The translations under genes and the position numbers were made by a program. Below are positions 8,834 to 16,542 of a DNA stretch of 32,946 nucleotides, piece by piece. The stretch is from NCBI GenBank assembly GCA_037479115.1, contig JBBFLK010000001.1, positions 69,409 through 102,354 of the forward strand, written 5' to 3'. The stretch's first letter is position 1. Each line of letters begins with the position of its first letter. The notes under the pieces are model-generated. The model saw only the letters and a list, made by a program, of their open reading frames with translations. It did not search any database and was not told the origin of the DNA. The stretch comes from Anaerohalosphaeraceae bacterium (GTDB lineage: Bacteria; Planctomycetota; Phycisphaerae; Sedimentisphaerales; Anaerohalosphaeraceae).

Positions 8834-9103
8834 ATGGCGGAATGCCAATTTCTGGCAAAATGTCCGTTTTTTAATGCGGAAGAAGTGGTTCAGCGGCGAC
8901 ATCTGACGGCTTACCTCAAAGAGACCTACTGTCGGGGGGATTTTACCCGCTGCTGCCGTTATCGGATTGCCACAACGATTGGACGCGAGCATGTTCCGAC
9001 CCTGATGATGCCGGACCAGACGCGATGGGCGGAAGAGATTCTGAAAAGCCATTCGGCTCCGTCCGGTTCAAACTATTCCGCACAATCTCACCAGAATATC
9101 TGA
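8834..9103 (+). CDS. Small Cys-rich conserved protein of unknown function
   Basis: The 89-residue protein has the spacing CxFLAKCPFFN (near residue 4), then YCRGDFTRCCRYRIA around residues 33-47. This resembles a widespread family of short bacterial proteins with CxFLxKCPFF...YCxGDxxxCxRY. The clustered Cys could bind iron-sulfur or zinc; that is inference. A TAAGGAC Shine-Dalgarno sits 7 nt before the ATG. The last 30 or so residues are low-complexity and hydrophilic. It lies 127 bp after metE on the same strand. Confidence 0.7.
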   Translation: MAECQFLAKCPFFNAEEVVQRRHLTAYLKETYCRGDFTRCCRYRIATTIGREHVPTLMMPDQTRWAEEILKSHSAPSGSNYSAQSHQNI

Positions 9104-9241
9104 CAATGTATGCCCCAAGCGGCTGGATTCGGGACATTCTTGCCTTTTTGACTCGTTTGCGGTATGGTAGAGATGCTCCGTTTGCCGCTTTTGCTTTTTG
9201 GTACTTTGAGCGGATTGCGGAGAAAAAGGAGATATAGTGTT

Positions 9242-10066
9242 ATGTTCCGGATGGGTTGGAATGGGAGTTTGTCTGTTTGTCTTTTGACGGGGATTCTGAT
9301 GACGTCGGGATGTGCACGGCAGGCGGAGGTTATTGCCCATCGGGGGGCTTCGTATGATGCGCCGGAAAACACGCTGTCGGCGGTTCGGCTGGCCTGGGAA
9401 CAGGGAGCGGATGCCGTGGAGGTAGATGTGCATCTGACGGCGGACCATCAGCTGGCGGTGATTCACGATGCGGATACCAAACGGACGGCCGGTACGGACT
9501 GGCGGGTGAGCGAAAAGACGATGGCACAGCTGCGGACGCTGGATGTCGGGCGATGGAAAGCAGAACAATTCGCCGGTCAAACGATTCCGACGCTGGAGGA
9601 GGTGCTGGAGCTGCTGCCGAAGGGAAAAAGGCTGTTTGTGGAAATCAAGTGCAAAGGGGAAATCCTGCCATATCTGCAAAAGGCCGTCGAGACAAGCGGC
9701 AAGCGCCGGCAGATTGTCATCATTTGTTTTGACCCGGATGTACTGGTTCAGAGCAAACAGCGGATGCCGGATATTCCGGTTTATTGGCTGGTGGGGACGG
9801 AAAAAGACAAAGAGACCGGAAAGCCCATCCCGCATTCTCCGGAGCTGATCACGTTTATCCGGGAAAAAGGCATTAACGGGCTGGATGTGAATTATGAAGG
9901 GGTGGATGAAGTCTTTGCCCGGGCGGTTCGGCAGGCCGGATATGACTGGTATGTCTGGACGGTGGATGACTGCCGGACGGCGGAACGGATGATTCGGCTG
10001 GGGGCGAGGGGAATCACAACCAACCGTCCCGGCCGGCTGAAAAACGACTGTTCAAAGGAACGTTAA
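9242..10066 (+). CDS. Lipoprotein glycerophosphodiester phosphodiesterase
   Basis: The 274-residue protein hydrolyses glycerophosphodiesters to glycerol-3-phosphate and an alcohol. It has a short lipoprotein signal ending in MTSGC (lipid Cys24). The GDPD barrel follows with His33-Arg34 (AHRG), Glu42-Asn43, the metal-binding Glu60/Asp62 (EVDVH) and His75-Asp76 (IHD), then VEIKCK and the late WTVDD. The frame is open further upstream, but the ATG at 9242 has AAGGAGA in front and gives a proper signal peptide. It likely acts in the periplasm on phospholipid breakdown products. Membership in the UgpQ/GlpQ superfamily is secure; the substrate is not known. Confidence 0.9.
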   Translation: MFRMGWNGSLSVCLLTGILMTSGCARQAEVIAHRGASYDAPENTLSAVRLAWEQGADAVEVDVHLTADHQLAVIHDADTKRTAGTDWRVSEKTMAQLRTLDVGRWKAEQFAGQTIPTLEEVLELLPKGKRLFVEIKCKGEILPYLQKAVETSGKRRQIVIICFDPDVLVQSKQRMPDIPVYWLVGTEKDKETGKPIPHSPELITFIREKGINGLDVNYEGVDEVFARAVRQAGYDWYVWTVDDCRTAERMIRLGARGITTNRPGRLKNDCSKER

Positions 10067-10073
10067 ACGGCTT

Positions 10074-10958
10074 TTACGGAATCAATTGGTTGACTTTCTG
10101 GACGGCCCGATAGTGGCTGATGCGGGTGAGATTCCGCAGGATATAGCGGATGACATCCGCGCGGCTGACCAGGCCGACCAGCACACCGTCTTTGACGATC
10201 GGCACACGCCGGAAATTGTTGTGGATGAGGCATTCGGTAATTTCAAAGACGCTGGATTCCGGAGAGAAAACAGTCACGTCTGTTGTCATAATTTTTCCGA
10301 CCTGTGCCGGAGGAATCGTCTGGCTGTAGAAATAGGGCATCAGGTCTTTTTCCGTGATGATTCCGACCAGATACATCCCTTCTTCGACGACCGGCAGACC
10401 GCTGATGGAGTAATCCGCCATCAAAGAAAGGGCTTCTCCGAGGGTGCTTTCAGGACGGACTGTAATGAGGCCCTTGGTCATCAGCTGCCGGGCGGAAAAA
10501 GGCTTTTTTGGGGCAGGTTCCTGTTCCGGAAGGAACTTGTGAACATTGACACGGACCAGGTCGGTTCGGCTGATAACGCTGACAACTTTTCCGCGGTGCG
10601 TAATCGGCACGCGTCGGAAGGGGTTTTGAATCAGACAATTGCAGATTTCTTCCAGGAGCGTCTCGGCCGGAAAAGAGACAACCTCTCTGTGCATGTAGCT
10701 TTCAACCAGACCGCTGGTGGTTTGTTTTTCATAAAGCATGGCCAGAAGGTCTTTTTCCGTGATGATGCCCTGCAGAAGCAGGTGGTTGTCCACGACGGGA
10801 AGGCCGCTGATATTCAAATCGACGATGCAGGCCAGGGCCTGATAGAGACGGGTTTGCGGAGTAACGGTAATCACCCCGTACTTGATTACGTCGATTGCCC
10901 GTTTGGCATCCGGCTGCATAAAGCAGGGACTGATTTGGGTTGACAGACCTTTCGGCAT
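10074..10958 (-). CDS. Protein of four CBS domains (two Bateman modules)
   Basis: The 294-residue protein is built of two tandem Bateman pairs. Each CBS unit shows the family core pattern: SGLPVVDNHLLLQGIITEKDLL, RRVPITHRGKVVSVISRTDLVR, SGLPVVEEGMYLVGIITEKDLM and RRVPIVKDGVLVGLVSRADVIR. No enzymatic or transport domain is attached. CBS pairs commonly bind adenine nucleotides (AMP, ATP, SAM), so a sensory or regulatory role is likely, but the partner is not visible. A Shine-Dalgarno AAGGGAG precedes the ATG. It converges with the phosphodiesterase gene, whose stop lies 7 bp away. Confidence 0.9.
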   Translation of the reverse strand: MPKGLSTQISPCFMQPDAKRAIDVIKYGVITVTPQTRLYQALACIVDLNISGLPVVDNHLLLQGIITEKDLLAMLYEKQTTSGLVESYMHREVVSFPAETLLEEICNCLIQNPFRRVPITHRGKVVSVISRTDLVRVNVHKFLPEQEPAPKKPFSARQLMTKGLITVRPESTLGEALSLMADYSISGLPVVEEGMYLVGIITEKDLMPYFYSQTIPPAQVGKIMTTDVTVFSPESSVFEITECLIHNNFRRVPIVKDGVLVGLVSRADVIRYILRNLTRISHYRAVQKVNQLIP

Positions 10959-11081
10959 ACACGAAGCTCCCTTCTGAAAGAAAGAACATCTGCCAGTCTT
11001 ATCGACTTAATTAATCTGTCTGATAAATTAGAACTTCTGCAATTATTTGCCGAATTGCGAAAAAAGATTTCAAAGATTTCT

Positions 11082-11113
11082 TTGCTTTTTTTCATCCGGC
11101 TTTTTGTTATATT
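11082..11113 (+). promoter_or_regulatory. Weak candidate promoter of the thioesterase/di-iron fusion gene
   Basis: In an AT-rich intergenic stretch between divergent genes, TTGCTT (11082-11087) lies 20 nt before TATATT (11108-11113). The -10 is good but the spacing is long and the -35 is weak. The gene starts at 11146 behind a TAAGGAG ribosome site. Confidence 0.25.
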
Positions 11114-11145
11114 ATCAGACGCGGAAAAGGTAAGGAGCTGAACCA

Positions 11146-12234
11146 ATGTCGCAGGCGTCTGATAATTCAAACCGACCCTCGAAGGCCCCGGCGGACAGCC
11201 GGGTTCAGACCCGGTTTCTGCTGATGCCCAACCAGGCCAATCCGTTTGGTACGGCTTTCGGCGGGGCGATAGCGGCCGAGATTGATATGGCGGCCTCGAT
11301 GGCGGCCCAGCGGCATGCAGATGGGCCGGTCGTGACGGCAGCAATGGACACGCTGCAGTTTGAGCAGCCCATTCACATCGGGGACCAGGTGGTGCTGGAT
11401 GCGGTGGTCAGTTATGCCGGCCGGACTTCGATGGAAGTAGCGGTGGAGGTACATTGTGAAAATCCGCAGCAGGGCCGGCGGGTCCTGGCAACCACGGCCT
11501 ATCTGACCTTTGTGGCGGTGGACCCGCAGACCGGAAGACCCCGTCCGGTTCCGGCCCTTGTTCCGCAAACACCGCAGGAGCACAAGCGGTATGAAGAGGC
11601 CTTTGTCCGGGTGCAGACCCGTCAGCATCTCCGCCGCAAAGTTCCGGGCGAATCCCGGCCTGCGGACGACCGGTCGGCAGGGGCGGAAATGGAGGTGCTG
11701 CGGCCTCTGCTGCGGCGGGAGGATGTGGCCTTTCGCGGGGAAGAGCTTAGCCCGGAGGGGCGAAAGAAGCTTGCCCGGGCCCTGCGGACGCTGCATTCAC
11801 TGGAGTTGATGGCGACAACGATTTATCGGCTTCAAATCGGGCCGGAGCGGACAGAGCTCAATCGGGAACTGATTGCGGCGATGTGCAATGAACTGACGCA
11901 CTGGCAGGATTTTCAGACGCAGCTGTATGAGTACGGGTTTCGTCCGAGTCCTTTGCGGCTGTTCTGGCAGGCTGTTGGAGTTGTATTCGGGCTCGGCTCT
12001 CGGCTGGCGGGGGCGAAGTGGATTTTGAAGACAGGCATTTGGGTCGAATCCAAAGCAGTCGAGCATTACAGCCGGCTGCTTGAGGCGGCGCCCTGGGAGG
12101 ATGCCTCCCGGCGGATGCTGTTGAAGAATCAGGAAGATGAGCAGGGGCATATCCAAACTTGGCGGCGGCTGCTGAAGGAGATGGAGGCGCAGAAAAAAAG
12201 CCGCCGGAAAGAGGATTCCGGCGGCTTGGAATGA
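11146..12234 (+). CDS. Fusion of hotdog acyl-CoA thioesterase and COQ7-like di-iron domain
   Basis: This 362-residue protein has two parts. Residues about 20-150 match the YciA/BFIT-type acyl-CoA thioesterase fold: Asn32, GTAFGG and Asp47 in the helix EIDMAAS, with a typical beta sheet. After a linker of about 40 residues, residues about 200-345 have the helical pattern of the COQ7/ferritin-like di-iron family. The six expected ligands are visible: Glu220, Glu249-x-x-His252 (ELTH), Glu301 or Glu306, and Glu332-x-x-His335 (EQGH). There is also the hydrophobic membrane-contact segment SPLRLFWQAVGVVFGLGSRL. The two halves share one frame with no stop or frameshift. The link between thioester cleavage and an oxidative or iron-storing domain is unexplained. 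The last codons contain a terminator hairpin for the opposite strand. Confidence 0.85.
   Translation: MSQASDNSNRPSKAPADSRVQTRFLLMPNQANPFGTAFGGAIAAEIDMAASMAAQRHADGPVVTAAMDTLQFEQPIHIGDQVVLDAVVSYAGRTSMEVAVEVHCENPQQGRRVLATTAYLTFVAVDPQTGRPRPVPALVPQTPQEHKRYEEAFVRVQTRQHLRRKVPGESRPADDRSAGAEMEVLRPLLRREDVAFRGEELSPEGRKKLARALRTLHSLELMATTIYRLQIGPERTELNRELIAAMCNELTHWQDFQTQLYEYGFRPSPLRLFWQAVGVVFGLGSRLAGAKWILKTGIWVESKAVEHYSRLLEAAPWEDASRRMLLKNQEDEQGHIQTWRRLLKEMEAQKKSRRKEDSGGLE
12193..12227 (-). terminator. Terminator of the pilus operon, inside the convergent gene
   Basis: A perfect 12-bp stem (AAGCCGCCGGAA 12198-12209 with TTCCGGCGGCTT 12216-12227, 6-nt loop) is followed, read on the minus strand, by a run of seven T (12193-12199). 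It lies 136 bp after the secretin stop at 12363, inside the last codons of the plus-strand fusion gene. On the plus strand there is no T-tract, so it should work for the minus strand only. Another inverted repeat (ATTCCCGC 12289-12296 / GCGGGAAT 12331-12338) lies between. Confidence 0.7.
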
Positions 12235-12362
12235 TTTCGGAAAACCGCTGCCTTAGGATTTCGAACAAAACCGTGTCAAAGAGCCTGGATTCCCGCCTTC
12301 CTTCTTTGCTGAAGCTTCGAAGGACAGGTCGCGGGAATGACGACAGGTTTTGCCGGATGCGT

Positions 12363-13847
12363 TCAATTCGTCGGGTCTTTGATGCGCGGCTGAGGGGCCA
12401 GCGGAGGCGTAAAGACCGTATTGGCCAGATGCCGCTGTTCTTCGTCGCTGAGGGTCGGATGTCTGACAATCGTGGGGGTGATGAAAATCACCAGTTCACT
12501 GTTGAGTGTGCTTTCGCCCTCAGAACGGAAAAGGAAGCCCACCAGAGGCAGATTGCCCAGGATGGGGATTTTGTTGATTTGCTGAGAGACATCCTGTTTT
12601 TTCAGTCCGCCGATGACGACGGTCTGTCCGTCCCGAATCAGGGCGGTGGTCATCGTTTCGCGGCTGGCGATGATGGGCTGCGGAATCGGGTTGCTGATGC
12701 CGGTGATGACCACCTCGCCCGTGCGGACGCTGAATTTGGGATTCAGCAGCAGCCGGATGAGCCCGTCGCGTGTCAGATGAGGCACGACGCGCAGTTCAAT
12801 GCCGACTTCCCGGAAGGCCGTAGTGCCGATGCTGCCGCCGCCGCTGCTTTCCGTCAGCTCCTGATAGGGAAACTCTTCCACAATTTTGATTTCGGCCTGC
12901 ACATTGTCCAGCACGAGGATGCGCGGGTTGGCCAGCAGTTTGGCGCGAATGTCTTCCTGTTTGGCTTTCAGGGCGGCGTCGAGCCGGACATGGTCATTGA
13001 GGATGCCGAAGCGGAAGATGCCGTCGGTGCTGGAGGTTTTGCCGACATCGCCGGAGAAAACGCTGGTGATGGCCGGATTGGTTACAGTGCCCTGAACAGC
13101 GTTGCCGATGGTGCTGGTGACGGCCGTCCCGTTGGAATAGGAGCTTCCCTGCAGGTCATAGAGGGTGTTGGTTCCCATCTGCCATTCGACGCCCAGATCC
13201 AGATTGGCCCGGGAGGAGATGTCATAGATTTTGGCCTCGACGAGGATTTGCGGCGTGATGCGGTCGATTTCTTCGATGAAGGCATCGATGGCCTTGATTT
13301 TGCTTTCGACATCCGTCACGATGATGTTGCTGGTGCCGGGATTGGCGGAAATCGAGCCCCGTTCCGTGATGAATTTGCGGAGAGCCGTCTCCACGTCTTT
13401 GACGTCGGCGTAGGTAATCCGATAGATTCGGCTGATGATTTTCTCCCGCGCATCAATGATATCGCCGGCGGGCATGACCCGAATCATATTTTCGGTGGTC
13501 ACGTAGCTGTATCCGTGCGCTTCGAGAATATTAGCCAGCGCCTCGCTCAGCGGGACATCGTTCAGGGTGGCGGTCACGGTGCCTTCAACTTTGGGGCTTT
13601 TGATGATGTCCACGCCGGCCTGGCGGGCCAGGATGCGAAGCACATCGTCAATCGGCGTATTACGAAAATCCACACTGACGGTCTGCTGCATGCGCTGCTG
13701 GACGGGGCTGAGCCGTTCGGCCCGCATCGCGAGGGGCTCTTCTGTTGTGGGGCCTCCGTTCTGGGCGGATGCCGTCGCCGCCGGCCAAAGCAGAAAGACC
13801 GCCGGCCATAAAAACGTCCAAAGGATTTTGCTGCCTGTCTTTTCCAT
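12363..13847 (-). CDS. pilQ: PilQ/GspD-type secretin
   Basis: The 494-residue protein forms the outer-membrane channel for the pilus or pseudopilus. After a signal peptide (to about ATASAQ, residue 29) it has an STN/N0 domain (VSVDFRNTPIDDVLRILARQ), a secretin N1 domain (SRIYRITYADVKDVE...NIIVTDVESKIKAIDAFIEEID) and a secretin barrel. The barrel shows VGIELRVVPHL, the signature VIGGLKKQDV...IPILGNLPLVGFLF and ELVIFITPTIV. The frame is open upstream to 14054, but the ATG at 13847 has AAAGGA in front and starts the signal peptide; the longer form would overlap the PilP-like gene. The symbol is by family and operon context; GspD is the alternative. Confidence 0.92.
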   Translation of the reverse strand: MEKTGSKILWTFLWPAVFLLWPAATASAQNGGPTTEEPLAMRAERLSPVQQRMQQTVSVDFRNTPIDDVLRILARQAGVDIIKSPKVEGTVTATLNDVPLSEALANILEAHGYSYVTTENMIRVMPAGDIIDAREKIISRIYRITYADVKDVETALRKFITERGSISANPGTSNIIVTDVESKIKAIDAFIEEIDRITPQILVEAKIYDISSRANLDLGVEWQMGTNTLYDLQGSSYSNGTAVTSTIGNAVQGTVTNPAITSVFSGDVGKTSSTDGIFRFGILNDHVRLDAALKAKQEDIRAKLLANPRILVLDNVQAEIKIVEEFPYQELTESSGGGSIGTTAFREVGIELRVVPHLTRDGLIRLLLNPKFSVRTGEVVITGISNPIPQPIIASRETMTTALIRDGQTVVIGGLKKQDVSQQINKIPILGNLPLVGFLFRSEGESTLNSELVIFITPTIVRHPTLSDEEQRHLANTVFTPPLAPQPRIKDPTN

Positions 13848-13878
13848 CCTGTTATCCTTTCGAAAGATACAATCCGTT

Positions 13879-14541
13879 TTACGGCTGAACCGTCTGGGTC
13901 CAGCGTTTGCCGTCTTTTTCAAATTCGACGGTGTCCCTGGTAATATTGACGACTCGGATTCCGTTGAGGGTATCCCCGATAAAAACAATCTGGTTTCCGA
14001 TGATGGCGGACGGATTGGTTTGGCTGAAGACGATGCCGCGAACCAAAAGGGCATCTGAACCGGTGTCGGGGGTTTGTCCCGCTGTGTCCGGGGCCATCGG
14101 GTCGCGCATCCGTTCGGGCCAGGGTTCGGGACGCACCCATTTGGCGGGTTCGGAAGCCGCCGGTTCCGCAGCGGGGCTCGAGACGGAGGCCGCGGCCTTT
14201 TTCGGAGGCGCCGCCGGTGTACGCATCACAAAGAAGAGAGTCGCTATCAGAACCAGCGAAAGAACGCCGACGAGAATCTGCATCTGGGTCTGCCGGGCGT
14301 CTTTTTTGCTTTTTTTGCGGTTTTTGGCGGCAGAGGTCCGCGTATCTTTCGGCCCTGCAGGGCGAGCAGCCGGAGCGGATGCCGGAAGGGGCTGGGGGGT
14401 ATAAGTATTCGAGCCGGCGGTGCCGACGGACGGTGTCGGTCCGGCCGAGGCGGCCGGAGCTGCCGGCGGAGTGGGAACCCCGTCAAATATAAAGGACACT
14501 TTCTTGTGCAGTCCGGTTCTGGGTTTCATAGAGCAGCTCAT
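13879..14541 (-). CDS. PilP/GspC-like inner-membrane pilus assembly protein
   Basis: The protein of up to 220 residues has a Pro/Ala-rich cytoplasmic N-terminus, a basic stretch (KNRKKSKKDAR), one membrane segment (about residues 87-106, ILVGVLSLVLIATLFFVM), an Ala/Pro linker and a C-terminal domain. That domain (RDPMAP...LLVRGIVFSQTNPSAIIGNQIVFIGDTL) resembles the homology region of GspC/PilP that contacts the secretin. The start is uncertain. The ATG at 14541 and one at 14529 overlap the ParA-like gene by 59 and 47 bp and have no clear ribosome site. A GTG at 14499 (giving MSFIFDG) overlaps by only 17 bp. Position between pilO and pilQ supports the role. Confidence 0.75.
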   Translation of the reverse strand: MSCSMKPRTGLHKKVSFIFDGVPTPPAAPAASAGPTPSVGTAGSNTYTPQPLPASAPAARPAGPKDTRTSAAKNRKKSKKDARQTQMQILVGVLSLVLIATLFFVMRTPAAPPKKAAASVSSPAAEPAASEPAKWVRPEPWPERMRDPMAPDTAGQTPDTGSDALLVRGIVFSQTNPSAIIGNQIVFIGDTLNGIRVVNITRDTVEFEKDGKRWTQTVQP

Positions 14542-15280
14542 CCGTAAGGGATTGATATTCCGCGGCGCCGATACTCTGCGGGGCGTATGTGATTACGGAC
14601 TGGCCGGCGCTGGGGGCCTCGGCCAGACGGACGCTGCGGTGAATGACCGTTTGAAAAATCAGCGAACCGAAATACTCCCGCATCTGCTCTTCAACCTGTC
14701 GGCTCAGGAGCGTCCGGCGCTCCACGAGCGTCAGCAGAATCCCGCGGATGCGGAGATTCGGGGCAAAGCGCTCCCGGACAACGTCCACCGTTTCCATCAC
14801 CTGCCGCAGTCCTTCGAGGGCGTAATACTGCGTCTGAACGGGAACAATCAGTTCGTCGGAGGCCGCCATCGCGTTCAGCGTCAGGAGATTCAGCGACGGC
14901 GAGCAGTCAATCAGGCAGTAGTCAAACGAGCCGGCCAGCTCCTCCAGAAGCCGGCGGAGCACAAACTCCCGGTCCATCATTCGAAGCAGCTGCGACTCGG
15001 CTCCGGACAGCAGCACATTGCTGGGGGCCAGCTGAAGCGTCGGCAGGCAGGTCGGCTGCAAGATTCGCCCGAGAAGGACCTGAGGATTGACCAGGGCTTC
15101 GTAAATGGTCTGTTCGAGGGTGTCGGGTTGAAGGCCGAAGGCCAGCGTGGCGTGTCCCTGCGGGTCGAGGTCCACCAGGAGTGTTCGGTATCCGCGGGAG
15201 GCCAGCGCCGCCGCCACATTGACGGCCGTGGTGGTTTTCCCGCATCCTCCTTTCTGATTGGTTACGGCAAAGGTTTTCAT
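14483..15280 (-). CDS. ParA/Soj-type ATPase in the pilus operon
   Basis: The 265-residue P-loop ATPase begins MKTFAVTNQKGGCGKTTTAVN, which includes the deviant Walker A with Lys10 and Lys15. It continues with VDLDPQGHATLAFG (Walker A') and DYCLIDCSPSLNLLTLNAM (Walker B region), all typical of Soj/ParA proteins. The frame is open upstream, but the ATG at 15280 overlaps the pilO stop (ATGA) and has AGGGAGGA in front. No ParB or centromere-like site is nearby. Placement between pilO- and pilP-like genes suggests that it positions the assembly machine at a pole or site, as MinD/ParA-like TadZ/CpaE does for Tad pili. That role is inferred; a relocated plasmid-partition relative is the alternative. 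Confidence 0.88.
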   Translation of the reverse strand: MKTFAVTNQKGGCGKTTTAVNVAAALASRGYRTLLVDLDPQGHATLAFGLQPDTLEQTIYEALVNPQVLLGRILQPTCLPTLQLAPSNVLLSGAESQLLRMMDREFVLRRLLEELAGSFDYCLIDCSPSLNLLTLNAMAASDELIVPVQTQYYALEGLRQVMETVDVVRERFAPNLRIRGILLTLVERRTLLSRQVEEQMREYFGSLIFQTVIHRSVRLAEAPSAGQSVITYAPQSIGAAEYQSLTDELLYETQNRTAQESVLYI

Positions 15281-15888
15281 AGAGACGCATCCTCCCTGGA
15301 TACCCAGGATACGGCACCGGAGGTCGGTGCATCCGGCTGAATCAAAAACGACACCAGAAGTCTGGCGGAATGCAGCTTGGACTCCTGGCGGCTTCGTTCG
15401 ATGGAGGCACTTTCCACGAAAACGGCCGGCCGACTTCTTTCGAGGGCGTTGACGAACGAAGCAAACTGCTGGAAGGTTCCGCGGAAGCTGATAGTCTGCC
15501 ACATTCGTTTGAGTTTGGCGCGTCCGGCTTCTTCCGCGGACCAGACGTCTTCGCGGGTCTTGCCGGCATATTCGCTCAGGCCGTATTTGCTGGCCAGTCG
15601 GCTGATTTCAAAGAGGATTTTGTCCTGCTGTCCCGTGGGGACAAGGAATTCGTCAATACGCTGCTGAAGTTCGCCAAGCAGCTCCCGCTGCCGCTGCTGC
15701 GTATCGGGCTGCGAGGCCAGGCGGGCGACGCTCACCCGGTCGCTGCTGACAAGCAGGTCCTGATGGACCTTTCGGAGCCGTTCGGCCTGCGGCGTGAGTA
15801 CCAAGGTGTAAAAAGCCAGCGTGAGCAGGAGCCAGGGACCCCAGACACAGGCCACGCAAATCCAGTATTTTCGGCTTTTGAAAATCAT
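15277..15888 (-). CDS. pilO: PilO/GspM-like pilus assembly protein
   Basis: The 203-residue protein has a short cytoplasmic N-terminus, one membrane helix (about residues 9-32, ICVACVWGPWLLLTLAFYTLV), a heptad-like coiled coil (QAERLRKVHQDLLVSSDRV...QRQRELLGELQQRIDEFL) and a periplasmic ferredoxin-like domain. This is the PilO/GspM layout. Sequence conservation in the family is low, so the call leans on topology and on its place directly after pilN (12-bp gap). Its stop overlaps the ParA-like start. Confidence 0.75.
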   Translation of the reverse strand: MIFKSRKYWICVACVWGPWLLLTLAFYTLVLTPQAERLRKVHQDLLVSSDRVSVARLASQPDTQQRQRELLGELQQRIDEFLVPTGQQDKILFEISRLASKYGLSEYAGKTREDVWSAEEAGRAKLKRMWQTISFRGTFQQFASFVNALERSRPAVFVESASIERSRQESKLHSARLLVSFLIQPDAPTSGAVSWVSREDASL

Positions 15889-15900
15889 AGGTTCTTTCGT

Positions 15901-16542
15901 TTATTTTTGTTCGATTAACGGACAGCGAATTTCGTACAGAATCAGATTTTGTGAATCGGACGCTTCCTGCCGCGAGTAAATCTGAATTTCCTGCGCCAGC
16001 GAAGACAGCAAAGGCGCGGAGCGCAGTTTCTGGATATAGTCGTTGACGGACGCATCGCTTTCGGGACGGTTCGGAGCCGCCAGCAGCAGCCGCAGCGTTC
16101 GCTGAATCACCTGAATGTAGGAGACCTGATTGGTTTTGGGGTCCGCCACTTTCCGGCGAACGGGCTGATAGGCGAAGTCCAATTCGGTAAAGAACGCCTC
16201 CGGCGGCAGGGCCTGAACCAGTTCGGCCATCAGGGGCGACAGCGGCATTTCCAGCCGCAGGGCGTCCTGGATGGTTTTGATGCGATGCCGGGCGGTCAGA
16301 ATATCCTGCTGGGTGTTTTCATACCGCTGGAGGTCTTTGGAGTGCTCCGTGATTTGCTGGAGATTCTGCTGATGGATGGTCAGTTTGGTTTGGATCAGGG
16401 CTTTCTGACTGAACCACTGTCCGGCCAGAAGACCTGTGGCCAGCAGCGGAATCAGAAACGGTACAGCCGCCAGGGCCATCGTGCCCGGCCGGCTTCGCTT
16501 CGGCAATCCCTGTCCTCGCAATAAATCAATCCGAAACTGCAT
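15901..16542 (-). CDS. pilN: PilN-like pilus assembly protein
   Basis: The 213-residue protein begins MQFRIDLLRG, resembling the conserved short cytoplasmic N-terminus of PilN (xxNLLP) that binds PilM. A membrane helix (about residues 24-43, ALAAVPFLIPLLATGLLAG), a coiled coil (LTIHQQNLQQITEHSKDLQRYENTQ in part) and a periplasmic domain follow, the last with LPPEAFFTELDF. The frame is open far upstream, but the ATG at 16542 overlaps the pilM stop (TGATG), giving the normal PilN size. It would form the inner-membrane ring with the PilO-like protein. Confidence 0.82.
   Translation of the reverse strand: MQFRIDLLRGQGLPKRSRPGTMALAAVPFLIPLLATGLLAGQWFSQKALIQTKLTIHQQNLQQITEHSKDLQRYENTQQDILTARHRIKTIQDALRLEMPLSPLMAELVQALPPEAFFTELDFAYQPVRRKVADPKTNQVSYIQVIQRTLRLLLAAPNRPESDASVNDYIQKLRSAPLLSSLAQEIQIYSRQEASDSQNLILYEIRCPLIEQK

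Noticed and set aside
10086-10943. 285-codon plus-strand open frame
   Set aside because: It is antisense to the four-CBS-domain gene, with a shadow composition (many Asp, Gly, His, Phe).
12289-12338. Inverted repeat ATTCCCGC/GCGGGAAT as the pilus terminator
   Set aside because: The loop is long and no T-tract follows on either strand; the hairpin at 12198-12227 fits much better.
12159-13811. 550-codon plus-strand open frame over the secretin
   Set aside because: It lies fully antisense to the pilQ gene, is rich in His/Asp/Gly without domains, and overlaps the end of the fusion gene.
14420-15340. 306-codon plus-strand open frame over the ParA-like gene
   Set aside because: The minus strand encodes a complete ParA-type ATPase; the plus frame has no motif or ribosome site.
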